Source: CAZEMR01 sp964513465 (GTDB lineage Bacteria; Bacteroidota; Ignavibacteria; Kapaibacteriales; UBA2268). Taken from it: DNA of 64,000 bases. The notes beneath the pieces are model-generated. The model did not search any database. It was not told where the DNA came from and was given only the letters and a program-made list of their open reading frames with translations. Numbering within the stretch: position 1 is the stretch's first letter; the number at the start of each line of letters is the position of its first letter. Of the stretch, positions 36,340 through 45,399 are shown piece by piece. The position numbers and the translations under genes are program-made. The stretch spans positions 29,373-93,372 of the forward strand of contig CAZEMR010000003.1 in NCBI GenBank assembly GCA_964513465.1. The letters run 5' to 3'.

Positions 36340-36507
36340 ATGAAACGCATCGTACGCTTTTTTTCGAATATTGCCAAGCGAATCAATTATCTATGAAACT
36401 TCATCAGCTATCTTGCCGTAAAATCAGATCTTAAAGTCCCGCTTAAGATCATCTTTTTTGCGATAATTGCCAAATATCTTATCGAAGGCAAGGATAGCAG
36501 TAAATAA
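36340..36507 (+). pseudogene. Small membrane-protein ORF interrupted by an in-frame TGA
   Basis: The frame opens at the ATG at 36340 and reads 18 codons (MKRIVRFFSNIAKRINYL) to a TGA at 36394-36396. The same frame then continues for 36 codons (NFISYLAVKSDLKVPLKI, then IFFAIIAKYLIEGKDSSK) to TAA at 36505-36507. The second part looks like a basic N-side followed by a short transmembrane helix, as in a single-pass small membrane protein. TGA where a TGG tryptophan could be would explain the break by one mutation. A palindrome (GATCTTAA/TTAAGATC) at 36427-36450 with a T run is part of the second half. It may be a pseudogene, a sequencing error, or a leader peptide with attenuator upstream of the gene at 36590. 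Confidence 0.45.
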
Positions 36508-36589
36508 GAGCTTGAATTAAGCCACATTCTGATATTCACATCCTGAATAATCGCTAATTCTTTATTTCTCATATAAAAATGAGGTAGGT

Positions 36590-39500
36590 ATGAATTTGTT
36601 TCACAAAATTACGACCTTTTTAGTACTATTTTTATTTCCCTTAATTCTTAATGCAATCGAATTCCCGGATTCGTATAAACTTGAATTCAATTCCGGCATA
36701 ACCCAGGAAACTGCAAACTGTGGCATGGAATATTACGAATTGGAGAGCAAAAATATCCTGGTTACCAAAGTCAGCTCCGGCCCGACTGATGCCACCTACC
36801 GCGGCGAAGCGCCGCTAACTCATGCAGCGTTCGATCCGAATACCTGCTGGGAAGGCAATGACTGCACAATCACCGAATGGCTGATGATCGACGGTACCGG
36901 ACTCTACACGCTGAAAATCGAGTATGATTCCGCCGATGCAGCATATAATTACAGCGTAGAAGTAAATTTCGCTTCCATTCCTGAGCAGGGCGCGCATATT
37001 GCATGTACCGACGAAAACGGCACTTATGAAGAGGACATCACGTTTCCGCTTTGGATGAGCGCGTTTCTCGTCATTCATCAGGATATGGCTTCAACCAAGG
37101 GATTTATCACATTCGGGGATTTCCAGCCGGAAACACGCGGCGGCGAGGACGTGCTTGCACGCCATGCCACCGGATCTTATGAAGCATTTTCCGGCACATC
37201 GCATATGTATATATATACCGATCCGCCGGAAGTGGTGGAATACGACCCCGAACTCGAAAAAAATTTCCTGAAAGACGTTTCGGTCGAAAACGAACTAAAG
37301 GCCCGCGTCAACTGGAAGGGTACGCCCGAAGAGTCGCGCAGGGCATGGTTTGTTATCAATGGGAATGAGTATGAGGCGAATATCGAAGGCGAATGGGCAA
37401 AAAAGAAGATAGATATGGCCAATCCGAAATTCAAAGCCGATCTGAACGGTGGCGGAAATGAAGTCGTCGTTAAAGTATCCGATGGGAATAACGACAGCGA
37501 ATACCCAGTGCCCAATCCGCCGAATATATTCCCGAACTGGTCGTACCCATCGGCATCAGATTATCAGCCGATAAAAAACGGCAAGGTTGTGGATTATTCA
37601 TTCGAGAATTTTGATAATGGAACCACGATCGAATCCAGCCCCGGCACCGGAAATACATCCATCAAACTGCTCGATGACCATCCTTTCTTCCAGTCGGGAT
37701 ACTGGGGATTCAGCGGTATGCTGCCTATCAAAATGGACGATTTCCATGTATATTCCGACGCAAACGAATTCGAAATCGAAGGCGAAAGCGAAGTAACTTA
37801 CTACGGCGGCCCGAATGTTTACAAAAGCAATGGCCGAATGGCAAACATCGACGCCAAAATCAGTCTGCGCAAAGGCGAGGGTCTGACCGGCAGATTCGAA
37901 TGGAAACACGAACGGGATAACCCGAATTATGTATTTAAAAGAATGCTTAATCAGCTATTCCCGGATGGATATTACCCCGAAAGCGGAACGCCCGAGATAT
38001 TAGACGATCTCGGAGCGCTCAGCGGTGGAACATTGGTGAAAGGCACAAATTTTTCACGTGAAAAATTTGTCCCGATTATTAAATTTACTGGAGAGAATAA
38101 GTCTGAAATCGTCGAAATTAATTCCTATGGATATGAATCATTCACAAGCAATGACCAGCTTTCATATAGTGGAATAACTTCATATATGGTTAAAATTTAT
38201 GGCGAAGGATACGTACGGCTTCGCAAATCCGGCAATTCCTCTGTCGCCACGAGCGAAGGCCTCATAATTAACCAATTAAATGCCTATGTACTTGGATACT
38301 GGGAGCAGTTCGCCCGTACGGAATGGCCGCTGAATTCATCGAAAACCGAAAAGAAGGACGACATCTCGGCGATCCGGGGATTTGATAGCGCCATCGAATC
38401 GATCGACGATGCTGTAGTCAGCGAAGCGGAATTCGACGCCCGACCCGGTATTGCAGTCAATAGCGATAATTCAATGAAGGCTGTTGTCTGGCAACGCACT
38501 CCCAGTGGAATGGATCGCCCCGCCGGAGAGATTATGCTTAGAGTGTTTGACGAGAACTGGAAAATCCCGTTCGTCGTATCGCAGGAATCGGAATATAACC
38601 GCTATCCGGTCGTCGCATTCGATGCAGACGGAATGCTTCATGTGGCATGGATGACGTCCGATATGGATCCTCTCCCAGGGTCATTGGATGATATGAGCAA
38701 TCTGATTAATTCCATAGAAATAACTCATGCAATCATTAATCCCTCGACCGGGAATATTATTATGAGCGAAGCATTGACCGATAATTCGAAGCTCGACGCT
38801 TCTCCCCGATTCGTCCGCGCAAACGACGGCTCGCTGCATATTTTCTGGCAGACAACAAATTCGAGCTTTGTCGGAACTGAAAATGATAAATTATCAATAA
38901 TGGCGGCCTCTGTCACAAGCGCCGGCGCATCGACTCCCGAGGTGGTGACTGATGGCCTTACAGGCGTCGTCTCGTGGTCGGCAGCAGCATTCAGCGGCAG
39001 CGATTATGCGGTGGCTTATGCGATGGACGACTCTCCCGCTATGATTGGCGATAACCCAATGATTTATATATATAAGGATGGATCGAAAACTGGCGCAGCA
39101 AATGGCAATTATCCTAAAATCGCATTCGACGACGAAGGCATGATTCACTCAATCTGGCGCAGCGATTCGAGCATATATGCTATGAGCGGCACAAACGGTT
39201 CGCCGATGAAAGCTCTCGAACTCGAAGCTGGTATGAACACATTTGCCCGTGCATCATATATTCTCAGCCAGGGCGGCGCTTCGGTTATCTGGCGCTCCGA
39301 CACGAGGCTGATGATGAGCGCATCGACAGATCCGGCCTCAGGTTCGTGGATAGAGCCTATGCCGATCGACTCGCTCAGCGATTATTCTTTTGATTATATT
39401 TCTGTGGATAAAGCCGGCGATGGTTCCATTGCGATTGCCGAATTGCTCGTACGTGGAGACCTCGGACTCGATGCCGACAGCAATATAGTGGCAGCACGCG

Positions 39501-39784
39501 AATACGACCTGCCGTCATCCGTCGGAGTCCGAAGCGAAATCGCAGACGCTCCGGAATTCGGAATTGCGCCCAATCCGGCAAATAGTACTGCGGAAATCGT
39601 ACTCCCCGGATTGAATTTCAGAAATATTGTTATATACGATAATCTTGGGAACAGGGTAATCGAAAAATCCGCAGATTCGCGACGCATCCGCATCAATACA
39701 AACGGCCTAGCGCCGGGAGTTTACCACTGCGTGGCCAATGGCCCGAACGGCGCATCGAGTACAAAATTACTTATTACCCGATAA
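36590..39784 (+). CDS. Large T9SS-secreted protein, function unknown
   Basis: A GAGG(T) site lies just before the ATG. The 1064-residue product has a signal peptide (about 1-23, ending LNA) and a first half of beta-rich sequence with no motif I recognise. From about residue 650 it shows propeller-like repeats (ARPGIAVNSDNSMKAVVWQ, YPVVAFDADGMLHVAWMTS, PRFVRANDGSLHIFWQT, YPKIAFDDEGMIHSIWRSD), each built on the pattern hydrophobic-D-x-x-G-x-hydrophobic-H-hydrophobic-x-W. These suggest a BNR/Asp-box-like propeller. A T9SS tail begins at IAPNPANSTAEIVLP. It is likely a surface binding or structural protein. A strong terminator follows. Confidence 0.8.
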   Translation: MNLFHKITTFLVLFLFPLILNAIEFPDSYKLEFNSGITQETANCGMEYYELESKNILVTKVSSGPTDATYRGEAPLTHAAFDPNTCWEGNDCTITEWLMIDGTGLYTLKIEYDSADAAYNYSVEVNFASIPEQGAHIACTDENGTYEEDITFPLWMSAFLVIHQDMASTKGFITFGDFQPETRGGEDVLARHATGSYEAFSGTSHMYIYTDPPEVVEYDPELEKNFLKDVSVENELKARVNWKGTPEESRRAWFVINGNEYEANIEGEWAKKKIDMANPKFKADLNGGGNEVVVKVSDGNNDSEYPVPNPPNIFPNWSYPSASDYQPIKNGKVVDYSFENFDNGTTIESSPGTGNTSIKLLDDHPFFQSGYWGFSGMLPIKMDDFHVYSDANEFEIEGESEVTYYGGPNVYKSNGRMANIDAKISLRKGEGLTGRFEWKHERDNPNYVFKRMLNQLFPDGYYPESGTPEILDDLGALSGGTLVKGTNFSREKFVPIIKFTGENKSEIVEINSYGYESFTSNDQLSYSGITSYMVKIYGEGYVRLRKSGNSSVATSEGLIINQLNAYVLGYWEQFARTEWPLNSSKTEKKDDISAIRGFDSAIESIDDAVVSEAEFDARPGIAVNSDNSMKAVVWQRTPSGMDRPAGEIMLRVFDENWKIPFVVSQESEYNRYPVVAFDADGMLHVAWMTSDMDPLPGSLDDMSNLINSIEITHAIINPSTGNIIMSEALTDNSKLDASPRFVRANDGSLHIFWQTTNSSFVGTENDKLSIMAASVTSAGASTPEVVTDGLTGVVSWSAAAFSGSDYAVAYAMDDSPAMIGDNPMIYIYKDGSKTGAANGNYPKIAFDDEGMIHSIWRSDSSIYAMSGTNGSPMKALELEAGMNTFARASYILSQGGASVIWRSDTRLMMSASTDPASGSWIEPMPIDSLSDYSFDYISVDKAGDGSIAIAELLVRGDLGLDADSNIVAAREYDLPSSVGVRSEIADAPEFGIAPNPANSTAEIVLPGLNFRNIVIYDNLGNRVIEKSADSRRIRINTNGLAPGVYHCVANGPNGASSTKLLITR

Positions 39785-39806
39785 AACACTCCTGCCCACA
39801 AAAAAA

Positions 39807-39840
39807 GGCCGGTCACAATCGCGTGGCCGGCCATTTTTTT
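39807..39840. terminator. Bidirectional terminator between converging genes
   Basis: GGCCGGTCAC pairs with GTGGCCGGCC (one G-U or A-C position), with an A run before and a T run after. It serves both the plus-strand T9SS gene and the minus-strand gyrB, 16 bases away. Confidence 0.85.
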
Positions 39841-39856
39841 AATTATTTATGTAAAT

Positions 39857-41851
39857 TTAAACATCAAGATTCTTGACGTATTTGGCATTCTTTTCGATGA
39901 ATGCGCGGCGGGGTTCTACTTTGTCGCCCATCAGGGTCTGGAATATGCGGGTCGCTTCCAGAGCATCATCGACCGTAACCTGCAGCAATGTACGGGTTTC
40001 CGGGCTCATCGTGGTTTCCCAGAGCTGGTCGGGGTTCATCTCGCCGAGACCTTTGAAGCGGGAAATCGTAATGCCGTCAATCTTAACAGCGCCGTCGGCA
40101 GCGGTAGTTGTTTTGCCGCCCGCCGATGATTCCTTGCGGAGGCGCTCGATGATCTCGACACGCTCGTCCTCGTTGTAGGCATAATATTCGCCTTTGCCCT
40201 TTTTGAGCTTATAGAGCGGGGGCTGCGCAATATATAATTTGCCTGCAAAAATCAGATCGCGCATATACGCGAAAAACAGCGTAAGCAGCAACGTGCGGAT
40301 ATGCGAACCGTCAACGTCGGCATCGGCCATTAGTATGATCTTGCCGTAGCGCGATTTATCCGGATCGAAATCCTCCGCGAATCCCGCGCCGATGGCCGAA
40401 ATTATTGCGCTGATTTCGTCGTTGTCCAGAATTTTATTCACGCGTGCTTTCTGGACGTTGAGTATCTTACCCTTAATGGGCAAAATCGCCTGGAAGCGCC
40501 GGTCGCGGCCCTGCTTGGCCGAGCCGCCCGCCGAGTCGCCCTCGACTATATATAATTCTGTGTCCTCGGGGGTACGAAGCGAGCAATCCGCCAGCTTGCC
40601 CGGCAGAGTCGAGGATTCGAGAGCATGCTTGCGGCGAACGAGTTCGCGTGATCGCTTGGCGGCCAGCCTTGTTTCGGCGGCCTGCGACGCTTTTTCGATT
40701 ATTAATTTGGCAATACTGGGGTTCTGCTCCAGATAATAGCTGAGCTTTTCGTTTACTACCGAGCGGACGATGCCCTCTACCTCGCCGTTACCAAGCTTGG
40801 TTTTGGTCTGTCCCTCAAACTGCGGCTCTGGCACTTTGACCGAGATAATCGCGGTCAGCCCCTCGCGGAAGTCGTCGCCGACGAGCGCCACGTTCTTTTT
40901 GTTGCCGTTCTGGTTCTGGGCGTATGCGTTCAGGGTGCGGGTCATCGCCGAGCGATAGCCCGAAACGTGGGTACCACCCTCGATGGTGTTAATATTATTT
41001 ACGTAGGAAAGCAGATTTTCGGAATATTCTTTATTATACTGGAAGCAGATGTCCACAACTGTTTCGGCGCCGTCGTCGGCGCTATCGGATCCGGTTATGA
41101 ATATCGGTTCGATCAGAGCGGGCACCTGGTCGTCGACATATTTGACAAAATCGACCAGTCCGCCTTCGTAGTGGAATGCCTCCTCTGCGCCCAACCTTTC
41201 GTCAACGATTGTGATAGTGACTTCCGGATTCAGAAACGCAAGCTCGCGAAGGCGTTCGCTGGTTTTGTCGAAGCGGAATGTTGTGGTTTTGAAAATTGTT
41301 TCGTCGGGTTTGAATTTTGTAATCGTACCAGTGCGGTCGGTGGCGCCAATTACCTGAACTTCTGTCACTGGCTTGCCCTTCTGATATTCCTGGCGGAAAA
41401 TTTTGCCGTCGCGGTGGACGGTCACCGAGGCATCGCTCGAAAGCGCATTAACGCAGGAAACACCGACGCCATGCAGACCACCGGAGACTTTATAAGAGCT
41501 TTTGTCGAATTTACCGCCCGCATGGAGGGTGCACATTACCACCTCGAGCGTAGAAATCTTCTTGACCGGATGCGGACCGGTCGGAATGCCGCGTCCGTCG
41601 TCTTCGACCGAGCAGGCACCATCTGCGTGGAGTGTGATTCTGATATTTTTGCAATACCCGCCCAGCGCCTCGTCGATGGAGTTATCGACCACTTCGCTGA
41701 TGAGGTGGTGCAAGCCGCGATTGCCGACGTCTCCGATATACATTGCCGGGCGTTTGCGAACCGCTTCGAGTCCCTCCAGTATTTTAATGCTGTCTTCGTT
41801 GTATTTGGCGTTGAGTGATTTCTGTTGTTGCTTCAGTTCTTTGTCATCCAT
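39857..41851 (-). CDS. gyrB: DNA gyrase subunit B
   Basis: The 664-residue protein is a normal-length GyrB. A GHKL ATPase domain has RKRPAMYIGD, EVVDNSIDEALGG, the DDGRGIP motif and the GGLHGVG lid. The transducer follows, then the Toprim domain with VEGDSAGGSAKQGRDR and DADVDGSHIRTLLLT, and a C-terminal tail containing RFKGLGEMNPDQLWETTM. Together with GyrA it introduces negative supercoils with ATP. ParE is the alternative, but the operon with dnaN and recF is characteristic of gyrB. It is the last gene of the replication operon, 48 bases after dciA. Confidence 0.95.
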   Translation of the reverse strand: MDDKELKQQQKSLNAKYNEDSIKILEGLEAVRKRPAMYIGDVGNRGLHHLISEVVDNSIDEALGGYCKNIRITLHADGACSVEDDGRGIPTGPHPVKKISTLEVVMCTLHAGGKFDKSSYKVSGGLHGVGVSCVNALSSDASVTVHRDGKIFRQEYQKGKPVTEVQVIGATDRTGTITKFKPDETIFKTTTFRFDKTSERLRELAFLNPEVTITIVDERLGAEEAFHYEGGLVDFVKYVDDQVPALIEPIFITGSDSADDGAETVVDICFQYNKEYSENLLSYVNNINTIEGGTHVSGYRSAMTRTLNAYAQNQNGNKKNVALVGDDFREGLTAIISVKVPEPQFEGQTKTKLGNGEVEGIVRSVVNEKLSYYLEQNPSIAKLIIEKASQAAETRLAAKRSRELVRRKHALESSTLPGKLADCSLRTPEDTELYIVEGDSAGGSAKQGRDRRFQAILPIKGKILNVQKARVNKILDNDEISAIISAIGAGFAEDFDPDKSRYGKIILMADADVDGSHIRTLLLTLFFAYMRDLIFAGKLYIAQPPLYKLKKGKGEYYAYNEDERVEIIERLRKESSAGGKTTTAADGAVKIDGITISRFKGLGEMNPDQLWETTMSPETRTLLQVTVDDALEATRIFQTLMGDKVEPRRAFIEKNAKYVKNLDV

Positions 41852-41899
41852 TTTTATGCTGCGCCTATATTAAAATAAGATAAAATATCCATCATTGTA

Positions 41900-42187
41900 T
41901 TAACGTATAACTATGTCTTTAATTATGCGATTATGCAGTCTGGCGTTGATTTCTTCCAATAATTTTTCCTTTCGCAGGAGCAATTCCGTGCGCCAGGTCG
42001 AAGACCGGGTTATCACATACAAAACCCCGTCATCAAGCCGGTCGATTTTGACGGAATTTGCAAGATTATCGCCTACAATCTCGTGCCATATTTTATGAAC
42101 GTCGGCCTCGGCGAATTTCTCGCTCCAGCCACGCTCGTGGAGTATGCTTTTCAGTATCTGATTCAGCGGGGTCGGTTTGCCCTGCAT
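41900..42187 (-). CDS. DUF721/DciA-like helicase-loading protein
   Basis: A 95-residue DUF721 protein. It has the family pattern of an N-terminal helix (LNQILKSILHERGW), then VHKIWHEIVGDNLANSVKIDRLDDGVLYV and the TWRTELLLRKEKLLEEIN segment. DciA proteins help load the replicative helicase DnaB in bacteria that lack DnaC or DnaI. Its start shares one base with the recF stop (TAATG), so it is translated with recF. The location between recF and gyrB is common for this family. Confidence 0.88.
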   Translation of the reverse strand: MQGKPTPLNQILKSILHERGWSEKFAEADVHKIWHEIVGDNLANSVKIDRLDDGVLYVITRSSTWRTELLLRKEKLLEEINARLHNRIIKDIVIR

Positions 42188-43338
42188 TATTCCATCTCCG
42201 CTAATTGAACATTTCCATTGTCGACACGAAAGAAGAGGTGATTCATCTCCGCGCCGGTGAATTCCCGCAGCCGCGCCGCCTCGGTCACGGTAATAAACGT
42301 CTGCGCGCGGTTTAAACGCAGAAGTTCTATGACCAGCCGTGCCCGCTCGTCGTCCAGTTCGCTGAAAACGTCATCCAGCAAAATTATCGGAATTTCGTTT
42401 TTCTTTTCCTTCAGGAATTCGAATTCAGCGAATTTAATGCTAATAAGCAGTGATTTATGCTGCCCCTGCGATGCGTATTCGCGGGCGATCCCGCCGTTTA
42501 TCTCAATCCGCAGCTCGTCTTTCTGAGGGCCAAATAGCGTGGTGCCGCGCCGCTGCTCGTCGCTTTCGGATTCGCGGGCAATTTCATCGTACTTCGCCCG
42601 GACGTCCGCCGCGCTCGCCATAGCGGCCAGCTCCTCCGCGCCGATGCCGTATGGCTCGTATACTATATCGACATCCTCTTTCCCGGCGGAGACTTCCGAA
42701 TAAATCCGGCGGAATATTGGCCGGAATTCGTCCACAAATCGCTTGCGGCGGATAACTATCCCCGATCCGGCTGCGATGAGCTTCCCGGTCCACGGCTCGA
42801 CCAGTTCGGGATCGAACCAGCGCCCCGACCGCGCATCGGTCAGCAGATTATTTCGCTGCCGCAATATCTTCTTAAGGTCGATCGCGTCCTCGACGTATCG
42901 CCTGCTGGCCTGCGACAGGGCCCGGTCGAGAAATTGCCTGCGGTCGGCCGGCGCTCCGAAGGTAATCGGCTTGTAATCCGGCGATAGTATCACCAGCGGC
43001 ATCTCGCCGATAATATCCTTCGGCGAAAGGTGATCCCCGGCGGTCGAGGAAATCTTTTTCCTCACTCCCGGCGAATAAGCAACTCTTACGCGATAGGGGC
43101 TGTCGTGCGAAGTCCGGGCCTCGGCGCTGACGAAAAACGCGCTTTCGCCCTGGCGCACCAGCGAGCTGTCCGGCGAAGGCAGAAAGCTCCGCGAGAACGA
43201 GGCCACCGAAATAGCCTCGAGCACGGTGGTCTTGCCGCTTCCATTCAGCCCGAAGAGCACATTCATCCCGCCGGAAAACCCGAGCTGGGTATGTTTATGA
43301 TTTCTTAAATTATTAAATAATATTGAATTTAATATCAT
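42187..43338 (-). CDS. recF: DNA replication and repair protein RecF
   Basis: This 383-residue SMC-like ATPase has Walker A at GLNGSGKTTVLEA (residues about 31-43). The family-typical SPDYKPITFGAPADRRQFLDRALSQ lies near 115, the ABC signature region is GQHKSLLISIKFAEF, and Walker B is IILLDDVFSELDD. It loads RecA at gapped DNA with RecO and RecR. The gene follows dnaN by nine bases on the same strand. Confidence 0.95.
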   Translation of the reverse strand: MILNSILFNNLRNHKHTQLGFSGGMNVLFGLNGSGKTTVLEAISVASFSRSFLPSPDSSLVRQGESAFFVSAEARTSHDSPYRVRVAYSPGVRKKISSTAGDHLSPKDIIGEMPLVILSPDYKPITFGAPADRRQFLDRALSQASRRYVEDAIDLKKILRQRNNLLTDARSGRWFDPELVEPWTGKLIAAGSGIVIRRKRFVDEFRPIFRRIYSEVSAGKEDVDIVYEPYGIGAEELAAMASAADVRAKYDEIARESESDEQRRGTTLFGPQKDELRIEINGGIAREYASQGQHKSLLISIKFAEFEFLKEKKNEIPIILLDDVFSELDDERARLVIELLRLNRAQTFITVTEAARLREFTGAEMNHLFFRVDNGNVQLAEME

Positions 43339-43347
43339 ATTATATAT

Positions 43348-44523
43348 TTAGCTTAATCTTACCGGCATGACCAGCATTAGCAGGTCTTCGTTGCCGGCGC
43401 CGGGTTTGACCATTGCCGGGCGCGTCGGGTCGGTGAATTCGATCACAACCTTGCTGCCCTCTTCGTCGGCGCTTTCTATTGCCGAAAATGCCTCTTCGAG
43501 GAATTTATAATTGAAGCCGATGTCGATCTTCTCGCCGCTGTAATCGCAGGCTACTTCCTCGCTTGCCTTCGAGCCGCTTTCCTCGTCCTCGCCAAATATG
43601 CGGATTGCGTTTTCCTCGAGCGACATGCGAACCTGTTTGGATACCGAGCTGGTGAATATCGCAACGCGCTTGATCGCCGCCAGGAATTCGTCCTTATCCA
43701 GAGTCGCCTGAAGCTGGGTTTCCGAGGGAATCACAGATTCGTAGGGCGGGAATTTCTCGTCGATTATCCGCGTGATAAATACCGTGCTGTCAAGGTCGAA
43801 CCGGACATGAGTGATTTTGCCGTTGGTTTCGATTACCGACATAATCACATCCGAATCTACTTTGCGAAGCAGTTCGACCGAACGCGAGGGCAGAATAACG
43901 TCCATTTCCTCGGGGTATCCCTCTTCGGAATCGCGGGCGACTGCCTTGGCCAGGCGATAGCTGTCGGTGGCCACGGCATTCAGCCGGTCGCCCCGGAACT
44001 GGAACAGCACACCGGTCATAGAGGGCCTGAATTCGTCCGAGCTGGTCGCAAAAGCGGTCTTATTGGCGAGCCACATGATCTTATCTTTTGTAAATCTGGC
44101 GGCCTTTTTGTCCTCGCCGGGCTCGAGATTCGGATTGGGGCGCTCGGATTCGAACAGCTCGGGCAGCTCGAGATATTCGTCGGGATTGATACCCTTCATT
44201 CCGTATTTACCGCTGCTGGTCTTGAGCTTAATTTCGTAAGTATCTGTTTTGGCTGAGAATTCTATCTCGCCGGCCGATCCGAGGGCGCGCACGATTTCGT
44301 TGAGACGGCGTCCGGGCACCAGCACCGAGCCGTTCTCCATACCGTTGACTTCGAGGTTGGACATAATAGTGATGTCCTGGTCGGTGGCGATCATTCGCAG
44401 ATTATTGCCCTCCAGCGAAAAATTCAGATGCTCCAGCACGGGAAGCGTTGATTTTGGCGGGATTGCAGGCAGGGTTTTCTGCAAAGATTTTTGAAACTGA
44501 GCGAGTGATACCGAAAATTTCAT
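43348..44523 (-). CDS. dnaN: DNA polymerase III beta sliding clamp
   Basis: This 391-residue clamp subunit has the three-domain repeat layout of DnaN. Motifs include LPVLEHLNFSLEGNNLRMIATDQDI near the start, RPSMTGVLFQF and VATDSYRLAKAVA in domain 2, and the ending MLVMPVRLS typical of the C-terminus. The ring slides on DNA and tethers polymerase and repair proteins. In many bacteria dnaA precedes dnaN; here the gene upstream is psd on the other strand, and dnaA is absent. The divergent gap holds a DnaA-box-like site. Confidence 0.96.
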   Translation of the reverse strand: MKFSVSLAQFQKSLQKTLPAIPPKSTLPVLEHLNFSLEGNNLRMIATDQDITIMSNLEVNGMENGSVLVPGRRLNEIVRALGSAGEIEFSAKTDTYEIKLKTSSGKYGMKGINPDEYLELPELFESERPNPNLEPGEDKKAARFTKDKIMWLANKTAFATSSDEFRPSMTGVLFQFRGDRLNAVATDSYRLAKAVARDSEEGYPEEMDVILPSRSVELLRKVDSDVIMSVIETNGKITHVRFDLDSTVFITRIIDEKFPPYESVIPSETQLQATLDKDEFLAAIKRVAIFTSSVSKQVRMSLEENAIRIFGEDEESGSKASEEVACDYSGEKIDIGFNYKFLEEAFSAIESADEEGSKVVIEFTDPTRPAMVKPGAGNEDLLMLVMPVRLS

Positions 44524-44616
44524 GGGTTTCGCCTATTTTTATTATTAATAAATCATACATTTTCCTTATCTTGAATTTTGCAAATTAAGAAAAATTAAAA
44601 TAAATCAGAATCAAAG

Positions 44617-44625
44617 TTATCCACA
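44617..44625 (+). promoter_or_regulatory. DnaA box-like site in the dnaN/psd gap
   Basis: TTATCCACA is an exact consensus DnaA box (TTWTNCACA). It lies 94 bases upstream of dnaN and ten bases before psd. It overlaps TAACTTTG on the minus strand (44619-44612), a possible -7 element for dnaN with TTTG at 44645-44642, although the spacing of 22 is slightly long. A single box is not an origin. Confidence 0.45.
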
Positions 44626-44634
44626 AATAATACC

Positions 44635-45318
44635 ATGCTGACAAAATACGGAACCGATAATATCATTGTGATGCTGGCAATTAGCGCAGCGCTTATAATC
44701 ACTGCCTGGCTGGTGGGCCGGCCCTGGATATCATGGCCATTGGGAATGGCCGGAGTGCTTTTCGCGGCTTTTACACTATGGTTTTTCCGAGACCCCGACC
44801 GGACAATACCGCCCGAGGCTTACGAAAATCACACCACTGTGCTCTCGCCCGCCGACGGACGGGTGGTGCAGATAATCGACACCGAAGAAAAGCGGTATAT
44901 CAAGGACAGCGTGCGCCAGATAAGCATATTTCTTTCGCCGCTGGACGTTCACGTGAACCGATCGCCGGTGACCGGGGTAGTCGAATATTTCGAATACAAC
45001 AAGGGCGACTATCTGGTGGCCTACCACCCGAAATCCTCCGAGCTGAACGAACAGACCTATATCGGCGTCAAAACCGCTTATGGCAAGGTGCTGTTCAAGC
45101 AGATTGTAGGGATACTGGCGCGGCGGCTGGTGTTCGAGATCGACAAGGGCGATTCGCTGGTTGTCGGCGAAAAATTCGGCATGATGAAATTCGGCTCGCG
45201 AATGGATATTCTGATAGATCCGCAGTCGGAAATCCTCGTCAAAGAGGGCGACCGGGTAATCGCCGGCGAGACAATTTTAGCGAATCTTCCCCGCGGCGCA
45301 GGCATGCAGCAACCATAA
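44635..45318 (+). CDS. psd: Phosphatidylserine decarboxylase, short type
   Basis: At 227 residues it belongs to the short, PSD-A-like class. Two N-terminal hydrophobic segments (about 11-50) lead to FRDPDR, LSPADGRV and IFLSPLDVHVNRSPVTG. The self-cleavage site that makes the pyruvoyl cofactor is Gly187-Ser188 (KFGSRMD). It converts phosphatidylserine to phosphatidylethanolamine at the membrane. The next gene, pssA, supplies its substrate, and the two are probably an operon. Confidence 0.93.
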   Translation: MLTKYGTDNIIVMLAISAALIITAWLVGRPWISWPLGMAGVLFAAFTLWFFRDPDRTIPPEAYENHTTVLSPADGRVVQIIDTEEKRYIKDSVRQISIFLSPLDVHVNRSPVTGVVEYFEYNKGDYLVAYHPKSSELNEQTYIGVKTAYGKVLFKQIVGILARRLVFEIDKGDSLVVGEKFGMMKFGSRMDILIDPQSEILVKEGDRVIAGETILANLPRGAGMQQP

Positions 45319-45399
45319 AACCAAGAGGCAAGTTGATTTTTTCGATATTTACCCGAAATAATATTTTTCAAAGTTTGAAATTTTTAATATAATTCATAA

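Noticed and set aside
36427..36459. Selenocysteine insertion hairpin after the TGA
   Set aside because: The stem is AT-rich, its loop lies about 38 bases after the TGA, and the protein has no redox motif. A mutation or leader peptide is simpler.
40967..41818. Plus-strand frame of about 280 codons
   Set aside because: It is antisense to gyrB.
44733..45392. Plus-strand frame of about 219 codons
   Set aside because: It is an out-of-frame reading of psd, with runs of arginine typical of a shadow frame.
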